Shown here piece after piece: positions 27,014 to 36,529 of a stretch of 64,000 bases of DNA. The first letter of the stretch is position 1. Every line of letters starts with the position of its first letter. The stretch is from Brevundimonas sp. (GTDB lineage: Bacteria > Pseudomonadota > Alphaproteobacteria > Caulobacterales > Caulobacteraceae), in NCBI RefSeq assembly GCF_013912065.1, contig NZ_JACESA010000002.1:1-64000 (forward strand). Direction: 5' to 3'. The notes beneath the pieces are model-generated. The model searched no databases. It had not been told where the DNA came from and saw only the letters and a program-made list of their open reading frames with translations. The position numbers were made by a program, and so were the translations under genes.

Positions 27014-28032
27014 GCGCGACCTTCGCCATCGACCTGACCGACGCCTCGACCTTTCCGTCGCGGCGGAACGAGGCATGGAAATACAGCGACCTGAAGCGGT
27101 ATCTTCGCGAGGCGCCGGAGCCGTCGGGCACGGCGGCGGTCGGAGCGCCGGGCCCCTTCTATGACCTGGGCGGGGACGCCATCGTCTTCGCCAATGGGCG
27201 CGCCGTGGGCGTGACGGACTTCATCGCCTCGGGCGAGCAGACACTGCGGCTGCGCTATATCTCCGATGCCGTCGGCACGGGCCACACGGCCAGCGCACGG
27301 GTGTCGGCGCGGGCCGGCGCCAAGCTGTTGCTGCTGGAGACCCACGAGGGCGCCGGCTCGGCCTATGTGGTCAACAACCGGCTGGAACTGGACGTGGCCC
27401 AGGGCGCCGAGGTGACGCGGGTCGTCTTGGTCGAGGAGCCCGAGGACGTCATCTCCGTCGCCGAGGCCGAGGTCCGGGTCGAGGCGGGCGGCGTGTATCG
27501 CCAGACCATCATCGCCACCGGCGCCAAGCTGCAGCGGATCGAGACCCGCATCCGGCACATGGCCCAGGGCGCCCATGTCCAGGCGGACGGCCTTTATCTG
27601 CTGAACGGATCGCGCCAGGCGGATCTGACCAGCGTGGTTCGCCACATGGAGCGGGACGGCACGACCAGCCAGTTGATCAAGGGCGTGGCGCGCGACACCG
27701 CGCGCGGCGTCTTCCAGGGCAAGATCGTGGTCGAGCGCGGCGCGGACGGCACTGATGCGCGGATGGGGCACCATGCGCTGATCGCGTCGGAACGGGCCGA
27801 GATCGACGCCAAGCCGGAACTGATCATCTATGCCGACGACGTCCAGTGCGCGCACGGCAATACGGTCGGGGCGCTGGACGATAGCGCCCTGTTCTACATG
27901 CAGCAGCGGGGGATTCCAGCCGACGAAGCCCGCGCCCTGCTGACCCAGGCCTTCCTGATCGAGGTCATCGACCGGATCGAACATGAAGGCGCAAGAGAGG
28001 TGGCGCGGGAATGGCTGACGGCGCGGTTGTGA
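27010..28032 (+). CDS. sufD: Fe-S assembly protein SufD
   Basis: 340 residues, paralogue of SufB and partner in SufBC2D, implicated in iron entry. The N-terminal SRRNEAWKYSDLKRYL, central beta-helix, and C-terminal block VQCAHGNTVGALDDSALFYMQQRG (read as two conserved parts around residues 277-300) are characteristic. The start overlaps the sufC stop. The end overlaps the upstream-most sufS start by 22 bases. Confidence 0.95.
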
Positions 28033-29306
28033 CTGATCTTGCCCCCTCCGTCGCGGCGCAAGAGCGCCACGCCACCTCCCCCATGGGGGGAGGATTTGAT
28101 CCCTACGCCGTCAGGGCGCAGTTCCCGATCCTGTCGCGGTCGGTGAACGGCAAGCCTCTGATCTATCTGGACAACGCCGCCTCGGCCCAGAAGCCGCGGG
28201 CGGTGATCGACGCCCTGGTCGCGACGATGGAGGGCGGCTACGCCAACGTCCATCGCGGCCTGCACACCTTGTCGAACGAAGCGACGGAAGCCTTTGAAAA
28301 AGCGCGTGAGATCGTCGCCCGCTTCCTGAACGCCGAGAGCCCTGAACAGGTCGTCTGGACCAAGGGCGGCACCGAGGCGATCAATCTGGTCGCCAACGGT
28401 CTGGGCCTGTCGATTCAACCCGGCGACGAGATCATCGTCTCTGAGATGGAGCACCATTCCAACATCGTGCCGTGGCACCTGCTGCGGGAACGGCGCGGGG
28501 CGGTGATCAAGTGGATCCCGGTGCTGGACGACGGGTCGCTGGACATGGCGGCCTATGCCGAGCTGCTGGGGCCGAAGACGCGGATGGTCGCGGTCACCCA
28601 TATGTCGAACGTGCTGGGGACCATCAATCCGGTTGCCGAGATCACGCGGCTGGCCCATGCGGCCGGCGCCCAGGTTCTGATCGACGGCTGCCAGGGCGCG
28701 GTCCATGCGACGCCGGACGTCCAGGCCATCGGCTGCGACTTCTATGTGCTGACCGGCCACAAGCTGTTCGGCCCGACCGGGGTCGGCGCCCTGTACGGCA
28801 AGGCCGAGGCGCTGGAGGCCTTGCCGCCCTATCAGGGTGGCGGAGAGATGATCGAGACGGTGGAGCGGGACCGCGTAACCTACGCCAAACCGCCGCATCG
28901 GTTCGAGGCGGGCACGCCGCCGATCCTGGAGGCCATCGGCCTGGGCGCGGCGCTGGAGTGGTTGGGCCAATACGACCGGGCGGTGGTTCAGGCGCATGAG
29001 CATTCGCTGTACCAGCACGCCGTCGATCGTCTGCAGGGGCAGAACTGGCTGCGCATCCTGGGGCAGGCGGAAGGCAAGGGCGCCATCCTGACCTTCGCCG
29101 TCGAGGGCGCCCATGCCCATGACGTGGCCCAGATCATGGATCGTTACGGCGTTGCCGTCCGCGCCGGGCTGCATTGCGCCGAGCCCCTGGCGAAAAGAAT
29201 GGGGGTGACGTCGAGCACGCGCGCCTCCTTCGCCCTATATAACACCGTGGAGGATGCCGACGCCTTCGTGGACGCGCTGATCAAGGCGCGGAACTTCTTC
29301 GTGTAA
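28011..29306 (+). CDS. sufS: Cysteine desulfurase SufS with a repeat-derived N-terminal extension
   Basis: 431 residues, group II cysteine desulfurase that hands sulfur to the SUF scaffold. PLP lysine Lys251 (TGHKLFGPTG) and catalytic Cys389 (RAGLHCAEPLAKRMGV) are present. Typical SufS begins near FDPYAVRAQFPIL, here residue 29. Residues 11-28 are encoded by a copy of the palindromic repeat also found at 30511-30570. Start ATG 28011 (or GTG 28029) is coupled to sufD. ATG 28083, inside the repeat, would give a normal-length protein but has no ribosome site. No separate SufE gene is seen here. Confidence 0.93.
   Translation: MADGAVVTDLAPSVAAQERHATSPMGGGFDPYAVRAQFPILSRSVNGKPLIYLDNAASAQKPRAVIDALVATMEGGYANVHRGLHTLSNEATEAFEKAREIVARFLNAESPEQVVWTKGGTEAINLVANGLGLSIQPGDEIIVSEMEHHSNIVPWHLLRERRGAVIKWIPVLDDGSLDMAAYAELLGPKTRMVAVTHMSNVLGTINPVAEITRLAHAAGAQVLIDGCQGAVHATPDVQAIGCDFYVLTGHKLFGPTGVGALYGKAEALEALPPYQGGGEMIETVERDRVTYAKPPHRFEAGTPPILEAIGLGAALEWLGQYDRAVVQAHEHSLYQHAVDRLQGQNWLRILGQAEGKGAILTFAVEGAHAHDVAQIMDRYGVAVRAGLHCAEPLAKRMGVTSSTRASFALYNTVEDADAFVDALIKARNFFV
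28041..28093. repeat. Palindromic repeat inside the sufS reading frame
   Basis: GCCCCCTCCGTCGCGGCG, a hairpin GGCGC-AAGA-GCGCC, then CACGCCACCTCCCCC-AT-GGGGGGAGG. The same order of words appears at 30511-30570 with different loop lengths. In the present frame it is translated as part of the SufS N-terminus, 10 bases past the sufD stop. Confidence 0.75.
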
Positions 29307-29310
29307 GCCG

Positions 29311-29700
29311 ATGACAGACAACACCATTCAAGACAGCGACGCCTTCAAGGACGCCTGGGACGAGCCCCAGAAGAGCGCCCTGTCGCAGGCCGAGCTCGAC
29401 AGCCTGACCGAAAGCCTGATCGAGGCGCTGAAGTCTGTCTATGATCCTGAAATCCCGGTCGACATCTATGAGCTGGGCCTGATCTACCGCGTCGACGTGT
29501 CCGACGACCGCGACGTGGTGGTCGATATGACCCTGACCGCGCCGGGCTGTCCGGTCGCCGGCGAGATGCCGGGCTGGGTCGAGACGGCGGTCGAGAAGGT
29601 CGAGGGGGTGCGCAGCGCCAAGGCCAATCTGGTGTTCGACCCGCCGTGGGATTCCTCCAAGATGAGCGACGAGGCCAAGCTGGCCCTCAACATGTTCTGA
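29311..29700 (+). CDS. sufT: SUF-associated MIP18/DUF59 protein (SufT type)
   Basis: 129 residues. MIP18/DUF59 proteins aid Fe-S maturation. The core ALKSVYDPEIPVDIYELGLI, TLTAPGCPVAGEMPGWVE and a late FDPPWD box are the family hallmarks, with the conserved Cys in APGCP. An acidic N-terminal tail precedes the domain. It lies between sufS and sufA, four bases after sufS, in the usual alphaproteobacterial order. Confidence 0.9.
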   Translation: MTDNTIQDSDAFKDAWDEPQKSALSQAELDSLTESLIEALKSVYDPEIPVDIYELGLIYRVDVSDDRDVVVDMTLTAPGCPVAGEMPGWVETAVEKVEGVRSAKANLVFDPPWDSSKMSDEAKLALNMF

Positions 29701-29713
29701 TGGACCTGTTCCG

Positions 29714-30103
29714 ATGACCGAACTTCAAGCCACGTCCCGTCCCCGCCGTCCGCGCCCCAAGGCCGTGACCCTGACCGACGCCGCCGCCGAGCGGGTGCGC
29801 GAAATCCTGGACAATGCCGAGAACGACCACATCGGCCTGCGGATCGGGGTCAAGAACGGCGGCTGCGCGGGGCAGGAATACACCTTCGCCTATGCCGACA
29901 GCATCGGGCCTCTGGATGAGGTGGTCGAGGACAAGGGCGTCACCATCCTGATTGAGCCCAAGGCCGTGCTGTTCCTGATCGGCACCGAGATCGATTACGA
30001 GACGACCCGGCTGGCCTCCAAATTCGTGTTCAACAATCCGAACCAGACCGATGCCTGCGGCTGCGGCGAGAGCGTGACCATCGTTCCGGCCGCCGCCGTC
30101 TGA
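29714..30103 (+). CDS. sufA: A-type Fe-S carrier (SufA/IscA/HesB family)
   Basis: 129 residues. It receives clusters from SufBC2D and delivers them to apo-enzymes. The three conserved cysteines are in place: GGCAGQEYTF and the C-terminal CGCGES motif. The first 17 residues are basic and Pro-rich. It starts 13 bases after sufT. Confidence 0.94.
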   Translation: MTELQATSRPRRPRPKAVTLTDAAAERVREILDNAENDHIGLRIGVKNGGCAGQEYTFAYADSIGPLDEVVEDKGVTILIEPKAVLFLIGTEIDYETTRLASKFVFNNPNQTDACGCGESVTIVPAAAV

Positions 30104-30104
30104 C

Positions 30105-30455
30105 ATGGCTTATGACGCCGACTTCGACGAATGGGTGCGCGAGCATTTCCATGACCTGGGCCGGCTGGAGATCAAGCGGATGTTCGGCGGGGCCGGGGTC
30201 TATGCATCGGGCGTGATGTTCGCCCTGCTGGACGACGGTGTGGTCTGGCTGAAGGCCGACGAGGCGCTGGCGGAGGCCTTCGCTGGTGTCGGTTCCAGGC
30301 AGTTCCAATATCCGACCAAGGACGGGCGGATGATGTCCATGGGCTATTGGAGTCTGCCTGAGACGGCGCTGGACGATCCGGACGAGGCGGTCGCCTGGGC
30401 GCGACGGTCGGTGGAGGTGGCGGTGCGCAAGGCGTCAGGGAAGAAGAAGAAGTAG
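30105..30455 (+). CDS. TfoX N-terminal domain protein
   Basis: 116 residues matching the TfoX/Sxy N-terminal domain (LEIKRMFGGAGVYASGVMFALL, shown here as the start of the conserved block). In gammaproteobacteria full-length TfoX controls competence; stand-alone N-domains have no settled role. The C-terminus ends in a Lys run. It begins one base after sufA, so it is the last gene of the SUF transcript. Confidence 0.8.
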   Translation: MAYDADFDEWVREHFHDLGRLEIKRMFGGAGVYASGVMFALLDDGVVWLKADEALAEAFAGVGSRQFQYPTKDGRMMSMGYWSLPETALDDPDEAVAWARRSVEVAVRKASGKKKK

Positions 30456-30510
30456 AGGCTGGGCGGTGGGGGCTGGACGCCCCACCGGGACGCTCGGGAT
30501 GCGGTGAAGA

Positions 30511-30570
30511 GCCCCTCCGTCACGGCGCTGAAGAAGCGCCGCGCCACCTCCCCGCGAAGCGGGGAGGAGA
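30511..30570. repeat. Intergenic palindromic repeat, sister of the one in sufS
   Basis: GCCCCTCCGTCACGGCG, hairpin GGCGCT-GAAGA-AGCGCC, then CGCCACCTCCCC-GCGAAGC-GGGGAGGAG. It lies between the convergent tfoX-like and acyltransferase genes and may act as a bidirectional 3' end. Confidence 0.75.
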
Positions 30571-30576
30571 CAGGGT

Positions 30577-31326
30577 CTAGCTGGGTGTTTCCATCAGCAC
30601 GGCGGGCGTGACCGGCTTTCCCGTCGCCTGGGCGATCAGTTCGGCGGTGCGGGCTTCGATCACGGCTTCGAGGCGCGTCAGGAACTCCTCTTTCGGCAGG
30701 CCGACGGGGATGGGGTCGAGGAACTCGAGCGTCGCCGTTCCGGGATGTTTTTCGTACCTCTCCTCGGGCCAGAACAGGCCGAGGTTGGTGGCCAGGGGCA
30801 CGACCGGCATGTCGAAGTCGCGGTACATGTGCCAGACGCCGGAGCGATAGCGGTATTTTTGGCCGACCGGGGCCAGATGGCCCTCGGGATAGATCAGAAT
30901 CTTGCGGTTCTCGGCCTTGGCCTCCGCGGCGCGGGTGGCAAGAGCCTGGCGGGCTTCATGTCCGCCGCAACTGTTGACGACGATGGCACCCAGCTTCTTC
31001 AGCACCCCGCCGAGCAGGGGAAACTTCTCCAGATGGTCGCCGGTGACGAAGGCCAGGTCGTCGAACTGGTCATAGGTAGCGAAACCGTCTCCCCAGCTCT
31101 GGTGTTTTGAGGCGATGATGAAGGCGCCCTGAGGCAGCCGATCCCTGCCGCGCACGTCCAATCGAATGCCGGCGAAGACGGCCATGGCCTGGACCATCCG
31201 CCTGACATAGGCGCGGATGACCCAACCGGTCGGGCCGCGTCCGGGCGCCAGGGCGGCGAAGGCGGCGGCCAGGCCGTAGCCGATTGACAGAATCCAGTAG
31301 GCGATATTGAAGGCGAGGCTGCGCAT
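30577..31326 (-). CDS. plsC: 1-acyl-glycerol-3-phosphate acyltransferase (PlsC family)
   Basis: 249 residues. It transfers an acyl group to lysophosphatidate at the membrane. The catalytic HxxxxD is HQSWGD in SKHQSWGDGFA (about residue 75), and the substrate-binding box is YPEGHLAPVG (FPEG variant). N-terminal hydrophobic segments (about 5-30) anchor it. ATG 31326 fits. Other PlsC-like acyltransferases exist in most genomes, so the exact substrate is not certain. Confidence 0.85.
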   Translation of the reverse strand: MRSLAFNIAYWILSIGYGLAAAFAALAPGRGPTGWVIRAYVRRMVQAMAVFAGIRLDVRGRDRLPQGAFIIASKHQSWGDGFATYDQFDDLAFVTGDHLEKFPLLGGVLKKLGAIVVNSCGGHEARQALATRAAEAKAENRKILIYPEGHLAPVGQKYRYRSGVWHMYRDFDMPVVPLATNLGLFWPEERYEKHPGTATLEFLDPIPVGLPKEEFLTRLEAVIEARTAELIAQATGKPVTPAVLMETPS

Positions 31327-31365
31327 GGACCGACTATGGCAGAAAGCGTCGCCGTGTCAGGGGCT

Positions 31366-32415
31366 TCACGCCGCCTTTTCGATCGAAGGCGCGCTGGTGA
31401 CGCGATTACGGCCAGCGTGTTTCGACGCATAGAGGGCCGCGTCGGCGCGTTCCAGCAGGCCGGCGGCGCTTTCGCCCGGCAGGTGTTCCGCGAACCCCGC
31501 CGAGATGGTCACCGCCCCGAGCTCGTCATTGGTGGAGCGCCGGCGCAGGGAGCGGGAGGCGACTTCCTCGCGTATGGTCTCCAGCGCGGCCGTGACGGCG
31601 CCCGTACTTTCGCCCGGGAAGATGATGGCGAACTCCTCGCCGCCGAAACGGGCGGCGAAACGGTTTCCGCCGCAGATGCGGGACAGGATGGTGGAGACAT
31701 AGCGCAGCACCTGATCGCCGGTCTGATGACCCCAGGTGTCGTTGAAGCGCTTGAAATGATCGATATCGAGGATGGCCAGGGTCAGGGGCGCATGGTGGTT
31801 GTCGGCGCAGACCTGTTCCAGACGCTCGTCGAAGGCCTTGCGGTTGGCCAGATTGGTCAGGGCGTCGGTCATGGCGTCGCGGCGCACCTGTTCCAGGTGT
31901 TCGCGCAGGCGCGCGACCTCCTTGTTGGAGCTTTCCAGACGTTTTTCGAGAATGGCGGTCTCGCGGTGAACGCGCTTGGTGGCGACCGTCAGTCCGCCGA
32001 CGAGGGTTCTGAGAGAGGCTTCGTTTCCGGCCGTCTCCATGCTGGCGGAGGCTGTGGCGAGGGTCTCGCCATAGTCGGCCTGGGTCTTGTGGGCCTTGGC
32101 GATGGCGCCGGCGACGCTGGCCAGTTCGCGATCCAGCACCGCGCCGGCGTTGCGAATATCTTCGGACAGGCGGTTGCGCGGCAGGAATTCGGCCGCGAGC
32201 ATTTCAGCGGTCTCGTCGGAGATGACGCCCTTCTGGGCGAGGAGGCGATTGATCTCCTGACCCAGAGGCGCTTCCGGGTCGCCGAGATAATGGAGCCAGA
32301 GTTCGAAATTGAGCGGTGTCGGCCAGACGCCGGCCCGCTCCATCTCGGCGACGGCGTTGCGCGCAAGGGAATAGGCTTTCGGGCCCCGAACCGCCATTTC
32401 GACCTGCGCTGTCAT
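31366..32415 (-). CDS. Diguanylate cyclase (GGDEF domain) with coiled-coil N-terminus
   Basis: 349 residues, soluble. Residues about 1-120 form an unassigned helical domain, and about 130-175 a coiled coil. The GGDEF domain follows with an active GGEEF signature (ARFGGEEFAI), so synthesis of c-di-GMP from GTP is predicted. The inhibitory I-site (RxxD five residues before GGEEF) is absent; the position reads GGNR. It may thus escape product inhibition. No EAL domain. ATG 32415. Confidence 0.88.
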   Translation of the reverse strand: MTAQVEMAVRGPKAYSLARNAVAEMERAGVWPTPLNFELWLHYLGDPEAPLGQEINRLLAQKGVISDETAEMLAAEFLPRNRLSEDIRNAGAVLDRELASVAGAIAKAHKTQADYGETLATASASMETAGNEASLRTLVGGLTVATKRVHRETAILEKRLESSNKEVARLREHLEQVRRDAMTDALTNLANRKAFDERLEQVCADNHHAPLTLAILDIDHFKRFNDTWGHQTGDQVLRYVSTILSRICGGNRFAARFGGEEFAIIFPGESTGAVTAALETIREEVASRSLRRRSTNDELGAVTISAGFAEHLPGESAAGLLERADAALYASKHAGRNRVTSAPSIEKAA

Positions 32416-32510
32416 CCGTCTCTCCGCCAGCTTCCTTCTGAAGCCTTGGCGGGGAGGTTAGGAGATGATCCGTAATACCGGGTAAACGCAGGCGACGACG
32501 CGCGATGAAA

Positions 32511-34100
32511 TCAGGCGCGGATGACGACCGGGCGACGCAGGAAGGCCGGGATATCGTCGCCGAAACCCTTGACGCCCGAACGTTCGCGCTCTTCCGGGCG
32601 ACGTTCTCCGCGACGGTCCGACTGACGCAGCTGAGGTTCGCGATCGGCGCGGGCTTCCTCGACGGGGGCGCGGGCCGGGGCTGTCTCGGCTTCAACCTTG
32701 GGCGCGGGCCGGGGCTTTGCGACGGCGGCCGGTTTTTCGGCGACGGCCTCCACGACAGTCTCGGCGACGGCGTCCGGCTTGGCCTTGCGGCGGCTGCGTG
32801 AACGGGGCGCCTCGGCGGCCGGGGCTTCCGGCGCGGCGGCGGTCTCGACCGGTTCGGCGGCGCGCGAACGGCTGCGGCCAGTGCGCTCACCAGTGCGTTC
32901 GCTCGAGCGTTCACGACCGGTCGGACGCTTGTCGTCGCGGCGCGGGCCGTCCTTGATCGCGTCGAAGTCGATGTCGTCCAGGACCAGTTCTTTCGGATCC
33001 ATCTTGATCAGCTTCAGCACCTTATCCAGCGACTTGTCGTCGGCCGGGGTGACGATCATGAAGGCCTGGCCCAGCTTGCCCGCCCGGCCGGTGCGGCCGA
33101 TGCGGTGGACATAGTCGTCGGCGTGGTGCGAGACGTCGTAGTTGAAGACGTGGCTGACGTCCGGAATGTCCAGGCCGCGGGCGGCGACGTCGGAGGCCAC
33201 CAGGATTTTCAGCGCGCCCGAACGGAAGTCCGCCAGAGTCTTCATCCGGTGCGACTGGTCCAGGTCGCCGTGGATCGGCGCGGCGTCGAAGCCGTGGGTC
33301 TTCAGCGACTTGGCGACGATATCGACTTCGGACTTGCGATTGCAGAAGACGATGCCGTTGCGCACGTCCTCACGACCGACCAGGGCGCGCAAGGCGACGC
33401 GCTTGGCCTTGGGGTCCGAGGTCGGGATGCGGACAATATACTGGGTGATGGTGTCGGCGGTCATCGCCGGACGCGAGGCCTCGATCCGGGTCGGATCCTT
33501 GAGGAAGGCGGTCGTCAGGCGGGTGATCTCGGGCGGCATGGTGGCCGAGAAGAACAGGGTCTGGCGACGCGGCGGCGTCAGTTTGAAGATGCGCTCGATG
33601 TCGGGGATGAAGCCCATGTCGAGCATGCGGTCGGCCTCGTCCACCACCATGATCTCGACACCGGTCAGCAGCATCTTGCCGCGTTCGAACAGGTCGAGCA
33701 GGCGGCCGGGGGTGGCGATCAGGACGTCGACGCCCTTGTTCAGTGCGGCCACCTGGTCGCCCATGGAGACCCCGCCGATCAGCAGCACCCAGCTCAGCTT
33801 GGTGCCCTTGGCGTATTTGGCGAAGCTCTCGGCGACCTGGTCGGCCAGTTCGCGGGTCGGGGCCAGGACGATGGCGCGCGGCATCCGGGCGCGGGCGCGG
33901 CCCGAGGCCAGGCGTTCGACCAGGGGCAGGGTGAAGGCGGCCGTCTTGCCGGTGCCGGTCTGGGCGATGCCCAGGACGTCGCGGCCGGCGAGGGCGACGG
34001 GAATGGCCTGTTCCTGAATCGGGGTGGCGGTCGTGTAGCCGGTGTCGGCGACGGCCTGCAGGGTCGTGGGCGAGAGGCCCAGTTGGGAAAATTCGGTCAT
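32511..34100 (-). CDS. DEAD-box RNA helicase (RhlE-like)
   Basis: 529 residues. It remodels RNA with ATP. Motifs in order: Q-motif (TATPIQEQAIP), I AQTGTGKT, Ia PTRELA, II DEAD in VVDEADRMLDMGF, III SAT, V ARGLDIP, VI HRIGRTGRAG. From about residue 375 a disordered basic tail rich in Arg, Ala, Pro and Glu follows, probably for RNA binding. The start is ATG 34100 (MTEFSQLGLS); the open frame to 34301 is rejected. The 200 bases upstream hold no gene and could be a long leader. Confidence 0.92.
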   Translation of the reverse strand: MTEFSQLGLSPTTLQAVADTGYTTATPIQEQAIPVALAGRDVLGIAQTGTGKTAAFTLPLVERLASGRARARMPRAIVLAPTRELADQVAESFAKYAKGTKLSWVLLIGGVSMGDQVAALNKGVDVLIATPGRLLDLFERGKMLLTGVEIMVVDEADRMLDMGFIPDIERIFKLTPPRRQTLFFSATMPPEITRLTTAFLKDPTRIEASRPAMTADTITQYIVRIPTSDPKAKRVALRALVGREDVRNGIVFCNRKSEVDIVAKSLKTHGFDAAPIHGDLDQSHRMKTLADFRSGALKILVASDVAARGLDIPDVSHVFNYDVSHHADDYVHRIGRTGRAGKLGQAFMIVTPADDKSLDKVLKLIKMDPKELVLDDIDFDAIKDGPRRDDKRPTGRERSSERTGERTGRSRSRAAEPVETAAAPEAPAAEAPRSRSRRKAKPDAVAETVVEAVAEKPAAVAKPRPAPKVEAETAPARAPVEEARADREPQLRQSDRRGERRPEERERSGVKGFGDDIPAFLRRPVVIRA

Positions 34101-34301
34101 GAATCCTTGGGAAGAAAGCGTCTGCGTGCATTGCAGCAACGGAACCGCCCCTCTTTGGGCGAGCGGGCGGCGCGGATCGCAGACCTGTCCCGAGGCTGGG
34201 GGCGATATAGAAGTCCCTGCCTCAAAGTCAAGTATTTCCGATATTCGTGGCGTTCCGGCGCGGGAGACCGAACCCGCGCCGTGACGCTCGCTATCGCTCA
34301 T

Positions 34302-35471
34302 TCAGCCGACGGCGGGAGCCGTGGCGGGCGCGCGCCTCCTGGTCAGGAACAGGACCAGCAGCAGACCCAGTCCGGAAGCGACGGCGCCGGCCAGGGAGAC
34401 GGCGGGATAGCCCAGGCCTCCGGCGATCACCGCCCCGCCCACCGCGGCTCCGATGGCGTTGCCCAGGTTGAAGGCGCCGATGTTCATCGCCGACGCGAGG
34501 TTGGGCGCGTCGCCCGCGGCGGCCATGACCCGCACCTGCAGCGGCGGCACCAGCGCGAAGCTGGCGACGCCCCACAGGAAGACCAGGATCGAGGTCGGGA
34601 CCGCGAACGGCATGGCCGCGGCGAAAGCGACCAGGATGGCCGAGAGTGAAGCCAGGGTGATGATCAAAGTCCGGTCCACCGACCGGTCGGCGAACCGGCC
34701 GCCCAGCCAGTTGCCCAGCGTCAGCCCCAGACCATAGGTCACCAGCATGGCGGTGACGAAACCGAGCGAGGCCTGGGTCTCTTCGCGCAGGATCGGGGCG
34801 ATATAGGTGAAGACAGTGAACATGGCGCTGGAGCCGATCACGGTCAGGGCCAGGGCCGCCAGCACCGGGCCGCGACCCAGGACCCGCAGCTCGGCGACCA
34901 TGTCTCCGCCGGTCGGGGCGGGTCGGTTCGGCAGGGTCAGGCGAAGGGCGGCCATGACCAGAACGCCGATGGCGGCGATGCCCCAGAAGCTGGCGCGCCA
35001 GCCCAGGGCGTCTCCGGCCCAGGTCGCCAGGGGCACGCCGACGACATTGGCGATGGTCAGGCCCATGAACATGGCGGCGACGGCGCCGGCCTGACGATTG
35101 GGCGCGACCAGACTGGCGGCCACGATCGAGCCGACGCCGAAGAAGGCGCCGTGGTTCAGCGATGTCACCACGCGCGCGACCAGCAGCATGCCGTAGCTGC
35201 CCGAGATCGCCGACAGCAGATTGCCGATGGTGAAGATGGCCGCCAGTCCGATCAGCAGGGTGCGGCGGGGCACGCGGCCGGTGGTCAGGGTCATCAGCGG
35301 CGCGCCCAGCATGACGCCCAGGGCATAGGCGCTGATCAACAGGCCGGCCGTCGGGATCGACACGCCCAGATCGGTGGCGATGACGGGCAACAGGCCCATG
35401 GGCGCGAACTCGGTCACGCCGATGCCGAAGGCGCCGGCGGCGAGCGCCAGTAGGGGAGGATTGAGTTTCAT
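34302..35471 (-). CDS. MFS efflux transporter (DHA1, AraJ/YdhP-like)
   Basis: 389 residues with about twelve membrane helices. Motifs of sugar/drug proton antiporters are visible: G-R-V-P-R-R after helix 2, and the C-terminal NIGAFNLGNAIGAAVGG that is typical of the AraJ/YdhP branch. The substrate is unknown. It lies 23 bases downstream of an aldo-keto reductase gene on the same strand, so the two are probably co-transcribed and controlled by the divergent LysR. Confidence 0.88.
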   Translation of the reverse strand: MKLNPPLLALAAGAFGIGVTEFAPMGLLPVIATDLGVSIPTAGLLISAYALGVMLGAPLMTLTTGRVPRRTLLIGLAAIFTIGNLLSAISGSYGMLLVARVVTSLNHGAFFGVGSIVAASLVAPNRQAGAVAAMFMGLTIANVVGVPLATWAGDALGWRASFWGIAAIGVLVMAALRLTLPNRPAPTGGDMVAELRVLGRGPVLAALALTVIGSSAMFTVFTYIAPILREETQASLGFVTAMLVTYGLGLTLGNWLGGRFADRSVDRTLIITLASLSAILVAFAAAMPFAVPTSILVFLWGVASFALVPPLQVRVMAAAGDAPNLASAMNIGAFNLGNAIGAAVGGAVIAGGLGYPAVSLAGAVASGLGLLLVLFLTRRRAPATAPAVG

Positions 35472-35494
35472 GGAAAGGAGACCTTGAGGGAGGC

Positions 35495-36529
35495 TTAGAC
35501 CAGCGGCGGGTTCAGGCGGGCGAAACCGGCCTGCTGGCGATAGGGGGTGTGGGGATAGGGAGGCAGGACGTCGCTGGCGGCGTCGAGCGCCGCGACCTGA
35601 TCGGGCGTCAGGCTCCAGCCGACGGCGCCCAGGTTCTGGCGCAACTGCGCCTCGTTGCGCGCGCCGATGATGACCGAGGCGACGGTCGGGCGCCGCAGCA
35701 GCCAGTTGAGGGCGATCTGGGGCACGGTCTTGCCGGTCTCCGCCGCGACGGCGTCCAGGGTGTCGACGACGCGATAGAGGTGCTCGTCCTCGACCGGCGG
35801 GGCGAAGGCGGCGGTCTGGTGCAGGCGGCTGCCTGCCGGGATCGGCGTGTCGCGACGGATCTTGCCGGTCAGCCGGCCCCAGCCCAGCGGGCTCCAGACC
35901 AGGGCGCCGAGGCCCTGATCGACGGCCAGCGGCATCAGGTCGGCCTCATAGGCCCGGCCGATCAGCGAATAATAGACCTGATGGGCGACGAACCTGGTGC
36001 GGCCGTGGCGGTCGGCGGCCGCCTGGGCCTTCATCAGCGCCCAGCCCGGATAGTTGGAGACGCCGGTGTAGCGGACCTTGCCGGAGGCCACGAGACCGTC
36101 GAGCGTGGCCAGCAATTCCTCGACCGGGGTCGAGGCGTCGTAGGCATGGAGCTGCAGCAGGTCGATATGGTCGGTGTCGAGCCGGCGCAGCGCGTCCTCG
36201 ACCGCGCGGATCAGCCGGGCGCGCGAAACGCCCCAGTCCGCCGGGCCGTCGCCGGTCGGCAGTCCGGTCTTGGTCGAGATCAGCACCTGGTCACGACGGC
36301 CCTTGACGGCCTGGCCCAGCACCCGTTCCGACGCGCCGTCCGAATAGACATCGGCGGTGTCGAACAGATTGACCCCAGCCTCGAGGCAGATGTCGATCAG
36401 GCGACGCGCCTCGTCGACATCGCTGTTGCCCCAGGCGCCGAAAAGCGGACCGGAGCCGCCGAAGGTGCCCGCGCCGAAACTGAGCACCGGCACACGCAGG
36501 CCCGAGGCCCCAAGCTGACGATATTCCAT
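35495..36529 (-). CDS. Aldo/keto reductase
   Basis: 344 residues, NADPH-dependent (alpha/beta)8 oxidoreductase. Catalytic tetrad elements are visible: Asp and Tyr in FDTADVYSDGASE, Lys in LISTKTG, and His in LLQLHAYD. The NADP-binding end includes IIGARNEAQLRQNL. ATG 36529 (MEYRQLGASG) is the family start. It is divergent from lysR and co-directional with the MFS gene. Confidence 0.9.
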   Translation of the reverse strand: MEYRQLGASGLRVPVLSFGAGTFGGSGPLFGAWGNSDVDEARRLIDICLEAGVNLFDTADVYSDGASERVLGQAVKGRRDQVLISTKTGLPTGDGPADWGVSRARLIRAVEDALRRLDTDHIDLLQLHAYDASTPVEELLATLDGLVASGKVRYTGVSNYPGWALMKAQAAADRHGRTRFVAHQVYYSLIGRAYEADLMPLAVDQGLGALVWSPLGWGRLTGKIRRDTPIPAGSRLHQTAAFAPPVEDEHLYRVVDTLDAVAAETGKTVPQIALNWLLRRPTVASVIIGARNEAQLRQNLGAVGWSLTPDQVAALDAASDVLPPYPHTPYRQQAGFARLNPPLV

